Of a stretch of 64,000 bases of DNA, positions 1 to 10,939 are shown piece after piece. The DNA is taken from the NCBI GenBank assembly GCA_022494885.1, contig JAGVSM010002911.1:1-64000 (forward strand). The letters run 5' to 3'. The position numbers were made by a program, and so were the translations under genes. The number at the start of each line of letters is the position of its first letter. The stretch's first letter is position 1. Below the pieces are notes generated by a model. That model was not told the DNA's origin. It made no database searches and saw nothing but the letters and a program-made list of their open reading frames with translations. The stretch is from Micrasema longulum (taxonomy: Eukaryota; Arthropoda; Insecta; Trichoptera; Brachycentridae).

Positions 1-5
1 AAAAA

Positions 6-65
6 ACAGCCAATGACCACATTCCCTTCTCAAAAATGTTTTCTCTCTCAGTTGCAACAATTCAA
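6..65 (+). repeat. Rep-1 fragment
   Basis: This matches the end of the Rep-1 repeat seen complete at 33.6-34.3 kb. It has the 'gccaatgac' box, then directly 'attcccttctcaaaaatg' and the 'ctctctcagttgcaacaa' box. The piece between the first two boxes is missing. It runs off the left edge of the window. Confidence 0.7.
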
Positions 66-904
66 TCTATTTTTTATTTGCAAAAGATAATATGTCACAA
101 AAATTTGTCTGTTGGCAACAGTGCTGTTTTTTTATGACAAATATTACTAGCAATGAATTTTCGGCAATGAATATTCAAATAATGCGTATAGTTTAAAACA
201 TATGTATTTTTATAAATATGAAATACTCAATTAATCAAGCATAACGACTAGTATGATTTTGTAAAGTTCAAAGTACAGACTTTCATTAATGTGTTTTGAA
301 TGCAAAACATGTTTGTAATATCATTAATCTCCAAATGAAAAGACCTTAAAAAACTTTTTTGCTTACATTTTCAAACGGGAATCTTAACTACAGAAGGAAT
401 GCATATTTTTGGTCTAAGAATGAATATTAATTTAAGGGTCGGGGAAGAAAAGTTTGATGTCTGAATAAATGTAACACAAGCGAGGGATACTATGCAAATA
501 TAAGTTAACAAGGAGCAAGACCAGAGAGGGGTGGATTTCTTGCTTGTGGAAATTTACAATTTCAGGAATGGCTAATACAGAAGTGCATTTACCCCCGAGA
601 AATGAATTTGAATTGGCTATAATATCCGCCAAAATTGAAATAAACAAACATTTTGCTTGATATTATAGTCATTTCAAACCCAAATGAGTAGCCAAAAGTG
701 TATTGTGGGACAAAGGTTGAGAAAAAAGAATGAGAGTTGTTTTTATTCAGTACTTAAAATTTATGGTGTCTATAAAGAATATCAATATTATTTACATTTT
801 AAAAATATTAAAAATTTCTCAAATACCTTCAAGCGAAGCGACGTGTAGGCGACAATTGTCTAGCCATAACGGCTAGATTTTAAGAAAATATGCAGGTATT
901 ATGT
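66..904. other. AT-rich stretch, nothing recognised
   Basis: The only open frames are short and low-complexity, and none resembles a known protein. No repeat shared with the rest of the window was noticed here. Confidence 0.5.
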
Positions 905-916
905 ATCAAAGTAGGC

Positions 917-1388
917 AATATGTTTCTTTTTTGGGTGATACCGTATGTGTTGGATTTGTTCCGACGTTTCGGATACCATTGCAGGAGCCATATTCAGGGT
1001 AAGCTGAGTGTTTTGTAGACAAAAAGTGTGTGTTTAAATACTAGTAATTTGTACCGTGTTGCAGTCTGCAATAGGCACATTTCTATTCATTTTTGTAGCA
1101 TTTAATACTGGGAACCATGTTAAGTTTAATTTAAGCCCGTCATCTTTGTTTATGTTATTTGGGTGTCTGTGTATTTCAATTGCCTCTTTTATTATATCTG
1201 CACTGTAATAACTGGGTTGTGGAAATGTGCCTAATGCCGACTGCGACACGATACAAATTACTAGTACTTAACCACACACTTTTTGTCTACAAAACACTCA
1301 GCTTACCCCGAAGATGGCTCCTGCAATGGTAATTGAAACGTCGGAACAAATCCAACACAAACGGTATCACCCAAAAAAGAAACATATT
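917..1388 (-). mobile_element. Penelope-like element remnant with inverted termini
   Basis: Two inverted arms of about 137 bp (917-1053 and 1252-1388) enclose a short coding remnant on the minus strand. Each arm carries the PLE-type terminal motif: a GAAGA/GAATA core, a GGCTCC-type hairpin, then GAAACGTCGG. It lies on the minus strand at 966-997 and on the plus strand at 1308-1339. PLEs commonly carry such terminal repeats, sometimes with one inverted copy, and hammerhead ribozyme motifs are described in them. Both cores have a substitution relative to the CTGANGA form (CTGAATA on the left, CCGAAGA on the right), so catalysis is doubtful. Confidence 0.7.
1034..1249 (-). pseudogene. PLE C-terminal coding fragment
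   Basis: A 71-codon frame read right to left contains EAIEIHRHPNNINKDDG followed by LTWFPVL. This is the conserved stretch that ends PLE proteins, downstream of the GIY-YIG nuclease. The reverse transcriptase and the nuclease core are absent, so this is only the tail of the protein, and it overlaps both inverted arms. No genuine start codon is expected. Confidence 0.7.
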
Positions 1389-1389
1389 G

Positions 1390-2179
1390 ATAACAGTGAC
1401 CGTGGAAGTCTTCGCACCTATTTATCTAAGTAGGCGTATATATAGTTGGATAATTAAAATCGCGCCTTTTTTGTCAAATTCACCTTAAGGGCGTTGTACA
1501 ATAAATAAATATTCCAGCACGTCTTGAAGCCACAGAGCGCATGTACGGTTGGTATTCTAGTTCTTCGTTTTGTACATTGTTTTGAATATTTATGAATGTT
1601 TTGATTTATATATAAAAAAAGTCCCGACAGCACGGAATTTTCTGACAAGTCAAGAAATAAAAAAATGTAATTGTGCTATGATGATATAGTATGTTATAAA
1701 TAAAAAATACTGTAATACCAAAATTCAAGATTTTTTAACAAAAAACATATTTAACGTAATAAGATCATACAAAAATGCAGTAAAAGATATTAAAAAACGA
1801 CTTTTTTTTTGTTGTTAAAATCAGAAATCAATTAATTTCTCCCAATCCAACGTCAAAGGGATTTTCAAAATCAACTAATGATAAGAGAGTTGTGGAAGAT
1901 TTCCGGTTTATTTACCGTCAACAGACTAATCGCAGAACTGGCCGAGAAGAAGCGGAAGAGAATTTGAGACGTTCAACGCGGAGGAATTTCAGAAATACAA
2001 ACTTTAAATAAATCATTGCGCTGATAATACGATACTTAAAAATTGAAAAGTTTTTTTTTGGCTAAATTTGATAGTCTTTTAACAAAAAATGTAATAAAAA
2101 ACCACTGAACATTGCAGCGTATCTAGATCATTTTAGCTACACGGAAGGCAAGTTAAACTAAAATAAAGAAAAAAAAAAA
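1390..2179. other. AT-rich stretch, nothing recognised
   Basis: The stretch contains homopolymer runs and short random frames. A slightly GC-richer patch at about 1905-1985 has no identifiable coding content. Confidence 0.4.
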
Positions 2180-2350
2180 TATTAGCATTCTTGTGGTTTA
2201 CCCAAATACTACAATTTTGGAAGCGACGTTCAACGAGTTGTAAATAAATCACTATTAGAAAATGGGAACCTAGTTGTGATAGAGAGGGTTTGGAACCACG
2301 GACCTCTGATCCGTGAGCCCGAGACTCTAGCCACGGGGCGACAACCCGGT
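2180..2350 (-). mobile_element. SINE-1 copy (tRNA-derived)
   Basis: Read on the minus strand, the tRNA-like head contains an A-box region (TAGAGTCTCGGGCTCACGG), then 'atcagaggtc', then a degraded B box (GGTTCCAAACC). The body matches the copies at 18.2 and 52.5 kb through the shared 'aaaatgggaa' and 'tcactatta' segments and the 'ttcaacgagttgtaaa' block. SINEs of this kind are transcribed by RNA polymerase III from the head and mobilised by LINE proteins. The altered B box suggests an old copy. Confidence 0.8.
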
Positions 2351-2469
2351 TTTCATAGTTATTATCTGATGTATATACTCGTAGGTTATTATAGTAATTT
2401 ATAGTTGTTTGATAGTAATTGTAAGTAGTTTATATTTTTGTACTCAAGAACTGGATTCTTTTTAAATCT

Positions 2470-2575
2470 CTTATAATTTATTTATTTAATACATAAGTTT
2501 ATTGTACATTATTTGAGACATAAGTCCCAACTTCATGGGACTAAAAGTCCTGTGTTGAGATAATTTACTTTTAAA
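2470..2575 (-). mobile_element. LINE 3' end (ctcaacacagg family)
   Basis: On the minus strand this reads 'ctcaacacaggacttttag', then 'catgaagttggg', then an A-rich tail of taaat units. The same 3' end occurs at 6.5, 46.9, 48.7 and 63.0 kb. It is a 5'-truncated LINE 3' untranslated region with no coding sequence left. Confidence 0.7.
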
Positions 2576-2682
2576 AACAGAAATAAATGGCTACAACATA
2601 TTGAAAAACTTCCCGATTTCATTCAATTTGATCCAATTTGTCCGGTATTCAAAATTTAAACTCGGTAATAAATTAATTTCAC

Positions 2683-2731
2683 CCCGTTGCGCGTAGGTGC
2701 GGCGTCGCATCGGTCGGCGACGCCGACGCGT
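2683..2731. repeat. GC-rich hairpin
   Basis: A 9-bp perfect stem (CGGCGTCGC at 2700-2708 and GCGACGCCG at 2717-2725) with an 8-base loop sits in a GC-rich patch, and gcgtag is repeated on both sides. The surroundings are strongly AT-rich. It may be the core of a decayed foldback element; its function is unknown. Confidence 0.55.
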
Positions 2732-3141
2732 AGAAAATATCTGAATCAAATCTGGGACGGATGGTATGGAAGCGGTTACCTCAGGATTTCAATGAAATGT
2801 GTCTAAATCCTACATTAATTACAAGTTTAGCATTACGATAAGCCAGTTATGAGAGTATTTCAGTTAATTATCAAATAATGAATGAGAGTTTTACCTTTCA
2901 GCGGAACCGTAGGAGTTACATATAATAAATTTACTTTGCGAGTTAATGCGATCATTTCACGGACAGTTGTTGTTTTCGTTTGATAATAGACTATCAAATT
3001 AGCCAAACACAACTAAATTATGTAACGTATTATTTTCGCTATGATTTTGTAATGTTTTGCAATTATGAAATTACACTAGCCGTGACGTCACCTGTTCAAG
3101 TCGCGGTGAGTTTTTCTGACAATAAAAACGCCCTTTAAAAC

Positions 3142-3859
3142 ATGCTAAGCATCTTCTACTTCTTCTGCAGCCTTATTCTCTCCATTGCTGGATGAAGGCC
3201 TCTTCCAAACGTCTCCATTCCTTCCTATCACCTGCTTTTATCATCCACGTTTTACGTCACGTCGTCGACCCATCTTTTTTGTGGCCTTCCAACACTTCTT
3301 TTGTTTGTCCATGGTCTCCACTTTATTATTCTGGGTGTCCACCTGCCATCATTTGCCTCGCCAAGTGTCCTGCCCACTGCCATTTCAATTTCGCTGCACG
3401 ATTCATGATATCCACGACTCCGGTTCAGCACCTTATTTCTTCATTTCCTATTTTGTCTCTTAGACATACACCGAGCATCTGTCTTTCCATGGATCGTTGC
3501 GTGCATTTTAATTTCTGGCTACTTTTTTGTGTTATAGACATAGTTTCTAGTCCGTATGTTGTCACTGGCAATATGCACGATTCATATACTTGTCTTTTCA
3601 AGCATAGAGGGACTTGTTTATTTTCAAAAATATATTTAAGTTTGCTGAAAGTAGCCCAACTTAGCCTTATTTTTCTTGGTAACTCCGCTATCTGGTTATC
3701 TTTACCAAGTTTGACTTTGTGTCCTAGATAAATATATTCATCAACCACTTCGATTTTATTATCGTTAATGAAAATGTCTCGTTCTGTTGAACTCATAATC
3801 TTTGTTTCATTAATGTTCATTTCCAAACCAATCCTTCAATCCAATCCAATGCTAAGCAT
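3142..3859 (-). mobile_element. 5'-truncated RTE-type LINE with 11-bp target-site duplication
   Basis: The direct repeat 'atgctaagcat' at 3142-3152 and 3849-3859 flanks a minus-strand RTE 3' segment. The 3' end reads 'gctgcagaagaagtagaag', typical of the short tandem tails of RTE elements. The intact duplication marks the exact insertion and suggests moderate age. The element is cut at its 5' end within the reverse transcriptase connection region. Confidence 0.9.
3160..3841 (-). pseudogene. RTE reverse transcriptase C-terminal fragment
   Basis: Reading leftward, the translation has GLEMNINETKIM, a YIYLGHKVKLGKDNQ block, an LPVTTYGLETM block and an RSMERQMLGVCLRDKI block. After a TGA near 3426 it continues with VVDIMNRAAKLKWQWAGHLA. 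These are the standard blocks downstream of the catalytic YADD site in RTE-clade reverse transcriptases. The TGA replaces an arginine codon (CGA to TGA) between EEIR and TGVVDI. Two more stops occur further on. The polymerase core is missing, so the fragment is not functional. Confidence 0.9.
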
Positions 3860-4559
3860 GGCTACCCGGAAACCAAAAATCTATGACAAAACATAATATT
3901 TGATTTACTATTCTTAACACGAGTTTGCCTGAACGTGTGATGTTTTAAAGTAATACATTTTTTTAAACGTATTTTTGTTTTCGTACATTTTCGAGAAACT
4001 TTGCCGCACAATTAAATGTTTTAATTTTTCCCACGTGTATAAATACATTTTTTAATCCAATATCCCGAAGCACTGACTTCCTCATTTATCACATGATTTT
4101 AATAAGGAGCTGCAACAACAAACCGTTAAAAAACATTAAAATTTATTTTTGAAAAGCACCTTTTGGTCGTACCGAAAATTTCATTTCGTTAATTTAAAAA
4201 CATTTTTGATTTTTTTCCGTATCCCGGCGGATGAAGAATACGTTTGACTAATCATAGTCTATTTTATCTGATTACTTTTTTAAATGTGTAACATTCTTTG
4301 GATCGCCAATAATATTCAACGTCTTACTTATTTTTATTGAAAACATTAGATAATCACAAACATTAACAGACTGAAGAAATATAGATGTTTTAATATAAGC
4401 AGAATGGCGAATGATACACAGTACGTAAATTCCGTGTGCAGGCGGATTAAAAACAATTTTCTGTTTGTAAAATAGAACCAGAACCTCGAACGAGTGTTTT
4501 TGACTCAATGGCTACACTCGGATAAAAATCCGGAAAAAAGTAATCGAGTTGAGATAAGT
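3860..4559. other. AT-rich stretch, nothing recognised
   Basis: Only short random frames are present. No shared repeat was found here. Confidence 0.4.
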
Positions 4560-4645
4560 CCGACACGTAGTGCACTGGTTGGTAGGTTTGCTAATCATAC
4601 TTGATGTCCAGGGCTCGATTTCCGGTAAGGTTGACGTGAAATTTT
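4560..4645 (+). mobile_element. tRNA-derived SINE head
   Basis: An A-box-like TAGTGCACTGGTTGG and a B-box-like GGGCTCGATTTCC lie about 30 bp apart in tRNA order on the plus strand. The acceptor stem does not close, so this is a SINE or tRNA relic rather than a tRNA gene. It is not clearly SINE-1. Confidence 0.6.
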
Positions 4646-4716
4646 TATTAAAAAGATATTTCTACGCTACAATATTTCATGTTCCTGGACTGGCACATGA
4701 ACCGTGCTAGTGGATT

Positions 4717-5423
4717 TTAAAAGCTGGCGCGTTCGCAATACTTACACAAACACATTATGTAGTATCTGTGAATAAGAACGTGGTATTACATCGCACGACA
4801 TACGCATAGTGAAAATAATCTCTGTCTTTCTCGCGCTTAGGCGAGCTTATGAGCGTGACATAGACAACTATTGCTTTGTTAGTTGCTAATGATATGGTAA
4901 TAAAATATACACAAGATGCTTTTGCGTTCGTCTCAATTTCACTGCGATTCTTTATACTAAAAATATGATAATATGTATTCGATGTAAATTTTAAGCAATT
5001 AATCAAAAACACTGGTTTGTAAATAAATATTTTCATTTAATCAAATCATGTAAAGGTCGATTAGTTAGTGCTGACGCTTTCCCAAAACTTACACAAAAAC
5101 ATTTTTAAAGTACAGAATATTAATTTCAAAAATATTGATATTATATTTGATGTTTTTAAAAAACTCTTTTGGATAAAAAAGAATCACTTAAGAAAATATC
5201 ATATAATATATTTATTTTATTTTAAACAAGCATGGTTTTTCTATTCATTATAATAATAATAAATTAAAATGCACCATAAAAATTATAATGGAGAAAATAT
5301 GTATACACACTTGATAAACAACAAAGATAGCACATTTGGTTAAAATTGAATAGAACCCTTTTTAAATCAACATTCTGTAGATTTAAATGCGTTTGTGTGA
5401 GTTTTGCGAACGCGCCAGCTTTA
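4717..5423. mobile_element. DNA transposon relic with 48-bp TIRs
   Basis: The left arm (4717-4768) and right arm (5376-5423) are inverted copies starting AAAGCTGGCGCGTTCGCAA. The interior of about 600 bp encodes nothing recognisable, so the element is non-autonomous. I could not fix a target-site duplication, so the superfamily is open. Confidence 0.65.
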
Positions 5424-5869
5424 TTTAAACAACCAATATGGCTGATCACCTTACCTTCATATAACAGATGATCAATAAATTCTTTATTTAGCCTGCCAAT
5501 GGAGTGCCTCATGCACCGTGACGTGCAGTCAGGGTTTTAATGAGGATAACGCGGGGTAGATAATTAAAAATAAATAAAATTAACCGATTGTTACAAAAAA
5601 TAAATGACTGCATTTATACTCGTGTCCTGATTTTTTTAACCTTAAGATTTTGACTTAAATTAAGTGTTTTTACATTAGGATTTTACTTAATAATTTTATC
5701 AAAATGCAGCCATAGAGTTGAAAGTGCTTATCCAGGATTGTAATTCTATTTTACACACATGTCTGTATTTTTAATCACCCCGGACACAGAAAGTGCTGTT
5801 TAAAATTCTTAACTGTTTTGCCTTCTAACGTTAAAAAAGTATACCAATTTTTACGAGTAAAAAATAACA

Positions 5870-5940
5870 GCCCTGCAAACCTGGTATCTATTTTTGGAAG
5901 AGTAGGGTTCGAATCTTGGTTTACTGATTCGAAGTATTTT
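5870..5940 (-). mobile_element. Possible SINE-1 remnant
   Basis: The plus-strand run 'agtagggttcgaatc' followed by 'ttactgattcg' resembles the B-box region of minus-strand SINE-1 at 52.66 kb. The A-box part has been lost. Confidence 0.35.
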
Positions 5941-6499
5941 CCAAGGCAAAAAAAAAACAGATTACGTTAAACTTCTAAAATTACCTGTGGGTAAACCTAT
6001 AGGTACATATTATTATATTCTAAGAAAATATAATATCAATAGGTTTAGGGCGTCTACTCCTGTTGAGAGGAAGAAAGGAAAACGTAAAACACATTTTTGT
6101 ATAGATTTTGATGCTTTGCTACCAAAGCTTTTTATTATTATTTTACTTATAAAGTTCTATGAAAATACTTATCATCTTATATATTATTTACAATAAAATA
6201 TATACATTTAGACTTATTTCAATACTTTTGTGTTACTTATTGTCTAATATATTGAGTTTCTCTACTAACATTTCTGCTTTTATTTATTTAATGTATTTAA
6301 ATGAAACAACAGACATTGTAACAAAAAAATGTAATATTTAGAAATAAGCCAATTATTTTTGTCCATATACATATTAGTAAATACAATCCAAAAAAAAAAA
6401 TAAGAAAAAAAGCGGACTCGTGAAAAGCCACTCCGTATAACTCCACTTATATAAAAAATAAAATAAGGCAATTATAATGAAAAAGAACATAATAATATG
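5941..6499. other. AT-rich stretch with one short shared motif
   Basis: Positions 6411-6450 contain 'cgtgaaaagccactccgta', found inverted at about 26955-26985. No element could be delimited around either copy. Confidence 0.4.
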
Positions 6500-6605
6500 A
6501 ATATTGTTTTTATTTATTTATTTATGTAAAGATACACGTTACAAAATATAACTCTATGAGGCCAAAAGCCCTGTGTTGAGGTGGACTATAACATTATGGA
6601 AAGTG
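6500..6605 (-). mobile_element. LINE 3' end (ctcaacacagg family)
   Basis: On the minus strand this reads 'ctcaacacagggcttttgg', then 'cctcatagagtta', and a tail of ataaat units. It is the same 3' end as at 2.5, 46.9, 48.7 and 63.0 kb, with no coding part. Confidence 0.7.
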
Positions 6606-7233
6606 GGAGTGAGCATACATAAATTTTAATAATTATCTGGACAACACGCTTGATAGAATATAAATCTATTCAATGTCTCGCAACAATCATCAAATTATAA
6701 TAATAAAAATATTATATACGACTAAGGTGCGTTAATATTAATACTAAATTAATGTTGAATATTCATATTTAATCAGTCCCAAAAAATATATAAAACGTTC
6801 GGACTTATGCGGATATCGAAACCATTTATATTTTTCATACATAAAAAAAATTGTATTATAAGTAAATTTTATGTAACCGTCCGAAAACGCCAGAGAAAAC
6901 TAGGCGCCTTTAAAAATTGTAAGAAAGTCCTAGCTTGGCAATTATTGGGTATAATTATTTTAAAAAAAACAATGGTGGATATTCATAGTGTCAAAAAAAC
7001 CATTGCCCTTACGCTGTAATACGAGGAAAAACTACGAAAATACGTTTGTGTGAATAGATACAAGACTGCGCGTTCTTTTGATGAAAAAAAATTAGTAATT
7101 AATAGTAACTACATAATTAAAATCACGTTTTCTTCTCGTACGGGGAATAAAAAACAGCGTGGATCTAAAATAACACTGGTCAATATGATATTTGCCTCAT
7201 AAGTGTACTCGATGAAATTTTCATATCCTGTTT
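6606..7233. other. AT-rich stretch, nothing recognised
   Basis: A 70-codon frame at 6807-7019 has no recognisable similarity and ordinary AT-driven composition. Confidence 0.4.
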
Positions 7234-7239
7234 TTAAAT

Positions 7240-7476
7240 ATGTATTTAGAATTTCTCCATCTCCTACAGAATTTCATCAAAGCCATGGACAATATTCCTG
7301 GTTTCATGTACCTCAAACAGAAGTTTCCCAAAATTAGCAATGCAAAAATTAAAGAAGGAATATTTGTGGGTCTACAAAAACGATCACTAATACATTATGA
7401 AAAATTTGAGGAACTATTGAATCCATTGGAGAATCCAGCTTGGCAAGCGTTCAAAAATGTTTCTCACAGTTTGTAG
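7240..7476 (+). pseudogene. Decayed coding fragment, transposon-associated type
   Basis: The 78-codon frame contains FIKAMDN, KFPKISNAKIKEGIFVGLQ, FEELLNPLENPAWQAFKNV and then a stop. The KIKEGIFVGxQ and AWxAFKxV blocks recall an uncharacterised protein that I associate with repetitive families in arthropod genomes; this is a recollection, not a search result. The frame breaks at VSHSL*, and the downstream frame (7457-7684) shows no clear continuation. The function is unknown. Confidence 0.5.
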
Positions 7477-7689
7477 GCCAGTAAGAATGTTTGAATATCG
7501 TGCAGTTAAGAATGCAGAAAGTATTAAAATGTTTGAAATTATGAATGCCCGTATCTCGGAAACTTTATGTTATGAGGAAAAACTACTACCGAAATCATAT
7601 ATTTTTCTTTTTGAGACATTTTTTTTTTTGTTTCCCAGTGTAATTAATCTAAAATCTGAATCTATATTTAATACCGTCGCATAACGTTT

Positions 7690-8039
7690 GAAGTAAAAGT
7701 CACGCCTTGTTAATCCGCAATAACTCTTCGTCAAAGGATTACGCATATTCGCGTACCACTTTATACTAAACTTGTGTGCAATTCCTTTGATCTCTCCGCA
7801 CGACGGGTTGTGCAGTTAGGGTTGCCAACTACTCGTATTGCGGTTAGAATTTCGGGACATGTGGCCCAAAAGAGATCACAAGCAACATGATAATAATATA
7901 TTTATTAAATACGAAACGAGAGCAAAAATTGGTTAGGATAGCATAAGAGTGGAGAAGGGTGACAAACACACGTAGTTGAATTAAGTTTCCAATAATCATT
8001 TGTTCATTGTACTATACGACATTTCTTAGGCATTCAGAT
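7690..8039. other. Unassigned stretch
   Basis: Mixed composition with no long frame and no shared repeat noticed. Confidence 0.4.
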
Positions 8040-8405
8040 GTTTACTAACTGAGATGGATATGTTCTCATCATCACTATGGCAGCATCATCTGCATAGCAT
8101 GTGATGTTAATGACCTTATCTCCCTTAGTAGATTCACTACTTTTTTTTTATTCTTAAAAGCGTTTTTTTAATATATTTATTTTGCTTGTGTAAGAAAAGG
8201 TTTTAGGCGTATATATTGTTGTGCTATATTTAGTTATAAAGATGCTAAACTTGCTTTGTTTCTTTGTTGTTCGCAATATGTGTTATTTTCTAAATGTTAA
8301 TATTATTTATGTCCCAAATTGAGTTGTTGTAACTTCTAAGAATGTAATTCAACAAAATACTTTGTGTTAAATGATTTATAAATAAAAAATGGATTTTTTA
8401 GCCTA
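8040..8405 (+). mobile_element. LINE-B 3' end
   Basis: From 'gtgatgttaatgaccttat' through 'cttagtagattcac' and the 'tatttattttgcttgtgta' box it matches 37.88-38.40 kb, where the same 3' region follows a reverse-transcriptase C-terminus. It ends with 'aaataaaaaatg', as at 38.39 kb. Only the last few codons and the 3' untranslated region remain. Confidence 0.75.
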
Positions 8406-8534
8406 AAATCGCTGTTTCGCTGTCAATGCAATACTCAATATAAAATGATGACTCGCTTCGTTGGTCGTCGCTCTACTTCAGGTGAAATGCTTAGCACGTG
8501 TGTATCTTGAGCCACTCAATGATATGTTATAAGC

Positions 8535-8670
8535 TATGTAAATGCCTTGGGATTATTGCGTGGTTAAGGCTCTCGAGAGATATGCTCAGCCAACCGTATC
8601 GCCTTCACTTGGTGATAGTTGTCACCGGAGTTTGCTGCGTTCATCCTCTTATTACTTAATTCCTTACAAA
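8535..8670 (-). repeat. Rep-2 copy
   Basis: Read on the minus strand it matches 14565-14720: 'gcagcaaactccggtgacaa', a degenerate middle, then 'ccttaaccacgca'. The family is unknown; the copy at 14.6 kb is longer. Confidence 0.6.
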
Positions 8671-8829
8671 CTCAAACCATCGCACACACAAAGTTCTTCA
8701 AATCGGTTACCTTTGGTTGGTTATTGTAAACACGTGATCCCATGAACCTGTCACGTTGCAAAGTAGTTCATTTTTTTATTAACATTTTCGAGAAACTTCG
8801 ATGTACAATATTGTTGATTCCCCTTCGTG

Positions 8830-9265
8830 CTGCTGCGGATATCCTAATCAGTCTTCTGAATACATCCTGTGGTCAAGTCTCTTTTCTCCTCTATATAATA
8901 ACCGAATAGAGTTTCTCGCTACTATCTGTGGCCCTGTTATAGGTCCTGTTGGATAAACAGATCTGGTGGCTTCCAAAAATAATTTCAAGGCTTTTAAAAG
9001 CTTTTTCAATCATTTAGGCGAATTGATCATGTTCAATCAATTTAATCCCAGTCAGTGAAAAATTCACTTACCTCTTTTCTCAATCCAATAAAATACATAA
9101 TATTATGTACTTCTTGATTACTTTCTTTCAGCGCGAAATTCTGGATTAAATAGAGCTCCTTCGGGCAGCTTTTTTCGTTAAGCAACGAGTAATTTTTCCG
9201 TGTATGTGGGCACCGTTAAAGACACTCATGTCCTCAAATGCGGTATGCAGTATGTGGTGGGCAAG
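8830..9265 (-). repeat. Rep-3 copy
   Basis: Its reverse complement aligns along its length with 42345-42725. Shared blocks include 'ttggattgagaaaagag', 'ttcactgactgggatt', 'ggaagccaccagatc' and 'acctataacagggccac'. The match continues through 'gcccacatacacg' toward 9260. No convincing protein could be read from either copy. It is an unclassified interspersed repeat, possibly a LINE or DNA-element interior. Confidence 0.7.
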
Positions 9266-9690
9266 CTGTACTGTAAGAAAATATAGTTTATTTCCGATTT
9301 CCCTTAGCACCGAACTTCCTCATTCTGGAGCAGCGACGATTCGGTTCTGTCGCCAGACCTGGTTGATTCGGGGCAGTTGGTTGGCAACCCTACATACACT
9401 CTTCCTGAGCCCCGGTTAAGAGCTCCTTAAACCCGGAGTAAGTTGCACTTAAGTATTCGTTCCATCACGAAAAAGCCTCACCGAAAAGTTCTGACGGCCG
9501 GTTATTCTCGGCTTTATCTCGAGTGTGGAGAAGCTCCGTTTTCGCATGAAGTTTCTTGGGCTTATGCGACCTATCCCGCCATTTTATGTGTCAACTCTCG
9601 AGACAATACTGCCAACGGGAGACGAGATACAGTGCTGCCATCCGTAAAGACGGCCAGGGGAATTAGGGACTTAACGAATCACTAAGCATA
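9266..9690. other. GC-richer unassigned segment next to Rep-3
   Basis: This segment is clearly less AT-rich than its surroundings and contains an 80-codon frame (9443-9685) with no known similarity. It may be more of the Rep-3 element, since that repeat runs up to it, but no second copy exists in the window to show this. Confidence 0.35.
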
Positions 9691-9889
9691 GTGCAGTAAA
9701 TGCCACTTTTGCAAAAAAAAATTAATAAATTGAAAGCATGTTTCTAATAAAACTTTGAGATGATAGATTAAATAAATGTTGCTAATATGTGTGAATTTGA
9801 TAAATGTTGAATTATTGAAAAATTTAATAAGTTAGTCAAATTGTTTTTTTTTTTCGAAAAAAATAAAAATTTGCGTTTTGATGGTTAGA

Positions 9890-10042
9890 TACATATTTTT
9901 TAAATTTAAGACCTATTTTTTAAAAATGCAAATAATCGTATTAGAAAATTGGAAACAGGTTGTGATAGGGCGGGATTCGAACCCCAGATTTCCTACTCTG
10001 AAGTCCGCGATACTGCCCACAGGACCACCACAACCCATCCTT
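9890..10042 (-). mobile_element. SINE-1 copy (tRNA-derived)
   Basis: On the minus strand there is an A-box region (CTGTGGGCAGTATCGCGG) and a perfect B box (GGTTCGAATCC), then 'cacaacctgtttccaatttt', the SINE-1 body. Chance open frames exist on both strands across it and should not be called genes. Confidence 0.8.
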
Positions 10043-10685
10043 TTGTATATATTGATTAATAAATAGTATAAAACAAAGTATTTTAAATATTTAGAATACA
10101 AATTTATAACATCACCAAGAGTTATTATATTTCAATTCGGCACTTAAATTAAATAATCTTTTTTTTAAAAAGCACATATTCAGAAAAAGGAACAACAAAT
10201 TTAACATCTTTATAACTAAATATATCGCAACATAAACCAAAAAACTTTTCTTAAAAAATAAAACAAATAAATAAAAACGTTTTTATGAATGGAGGAAGTG
10301 GTAAATCTAGGACTAAGGGAAATAAGGTCGTTAACAAGATATGCCACGTAGTATTGAGTTTAAATGTCACACAGAAAATATAAGTAAATATAATGCAAGA
10401 GAATCTGATTGAAGAACTGTTTTATCGTCTTATCACGCTCCTAATTTTAAAAAGTTAAGATTTTTTTTCTGATTTAAAATAAATCTTGTTCGCAGAGATA
10501 AACAGAGACCATAGTGCCACCAGCATTCTTTTTAAGTTAACCGTTATGACAAATTCATTACACATATCATATTTTATAATGAACAACCTTTTAGTGTAGT
10601 TAGGAGGATATTGGCGAATCTCAATAATTTAATACGCGAAGGCACGTTGCGTTACAATTCAAATCAGGTCCATTGTTCATAAAAA
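10043..10685. other. AT-rich stretch, nothing recognised
   Basis: No frame of note and no shared repeat found. Confidence 0.4.
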
Positions 10686-10689
10686 AATA

Positions 10690-10750
10690 CGTTCCACATC
10701 GGTCCTGCCAGGAATTGAACCCGAAACTTACCTTTTAAATTTAGCATTTA
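10690..10750 (-). mobile_element. tRNA-like B-box remnant
   Basis: On the minus strand 'gtttcgggttcaattcctgg' looks like a tRNA T arm with a B box (GGTTCAATTCC). The A-box half is not identifiable. Probably a SINE fragment. Confidence 0.45.
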
Positions 10751-10939
10751 AAGAACTAGATTTACGTACCCTCGATTGATGACATCTTTCTATTAAACAA
10801 TACCTCTTCATATAAACAATGCACCTTCTCTAGCCACTTTCAAGAAACGCCTAAAACATTGTTATATATCCCCAGAATTCTGAACTCCCTTAATTTTACT
10901 GCTTTTTTTCCTTTTTCTTAAATGTGTACTTTTATCCCT

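Noticed and set aside
9878..10101. Overlapping 62-codon frames on both strands
   Set aside because: They lie over a SINE-1 copy and share its tRNA-like sequence; no coding signature.
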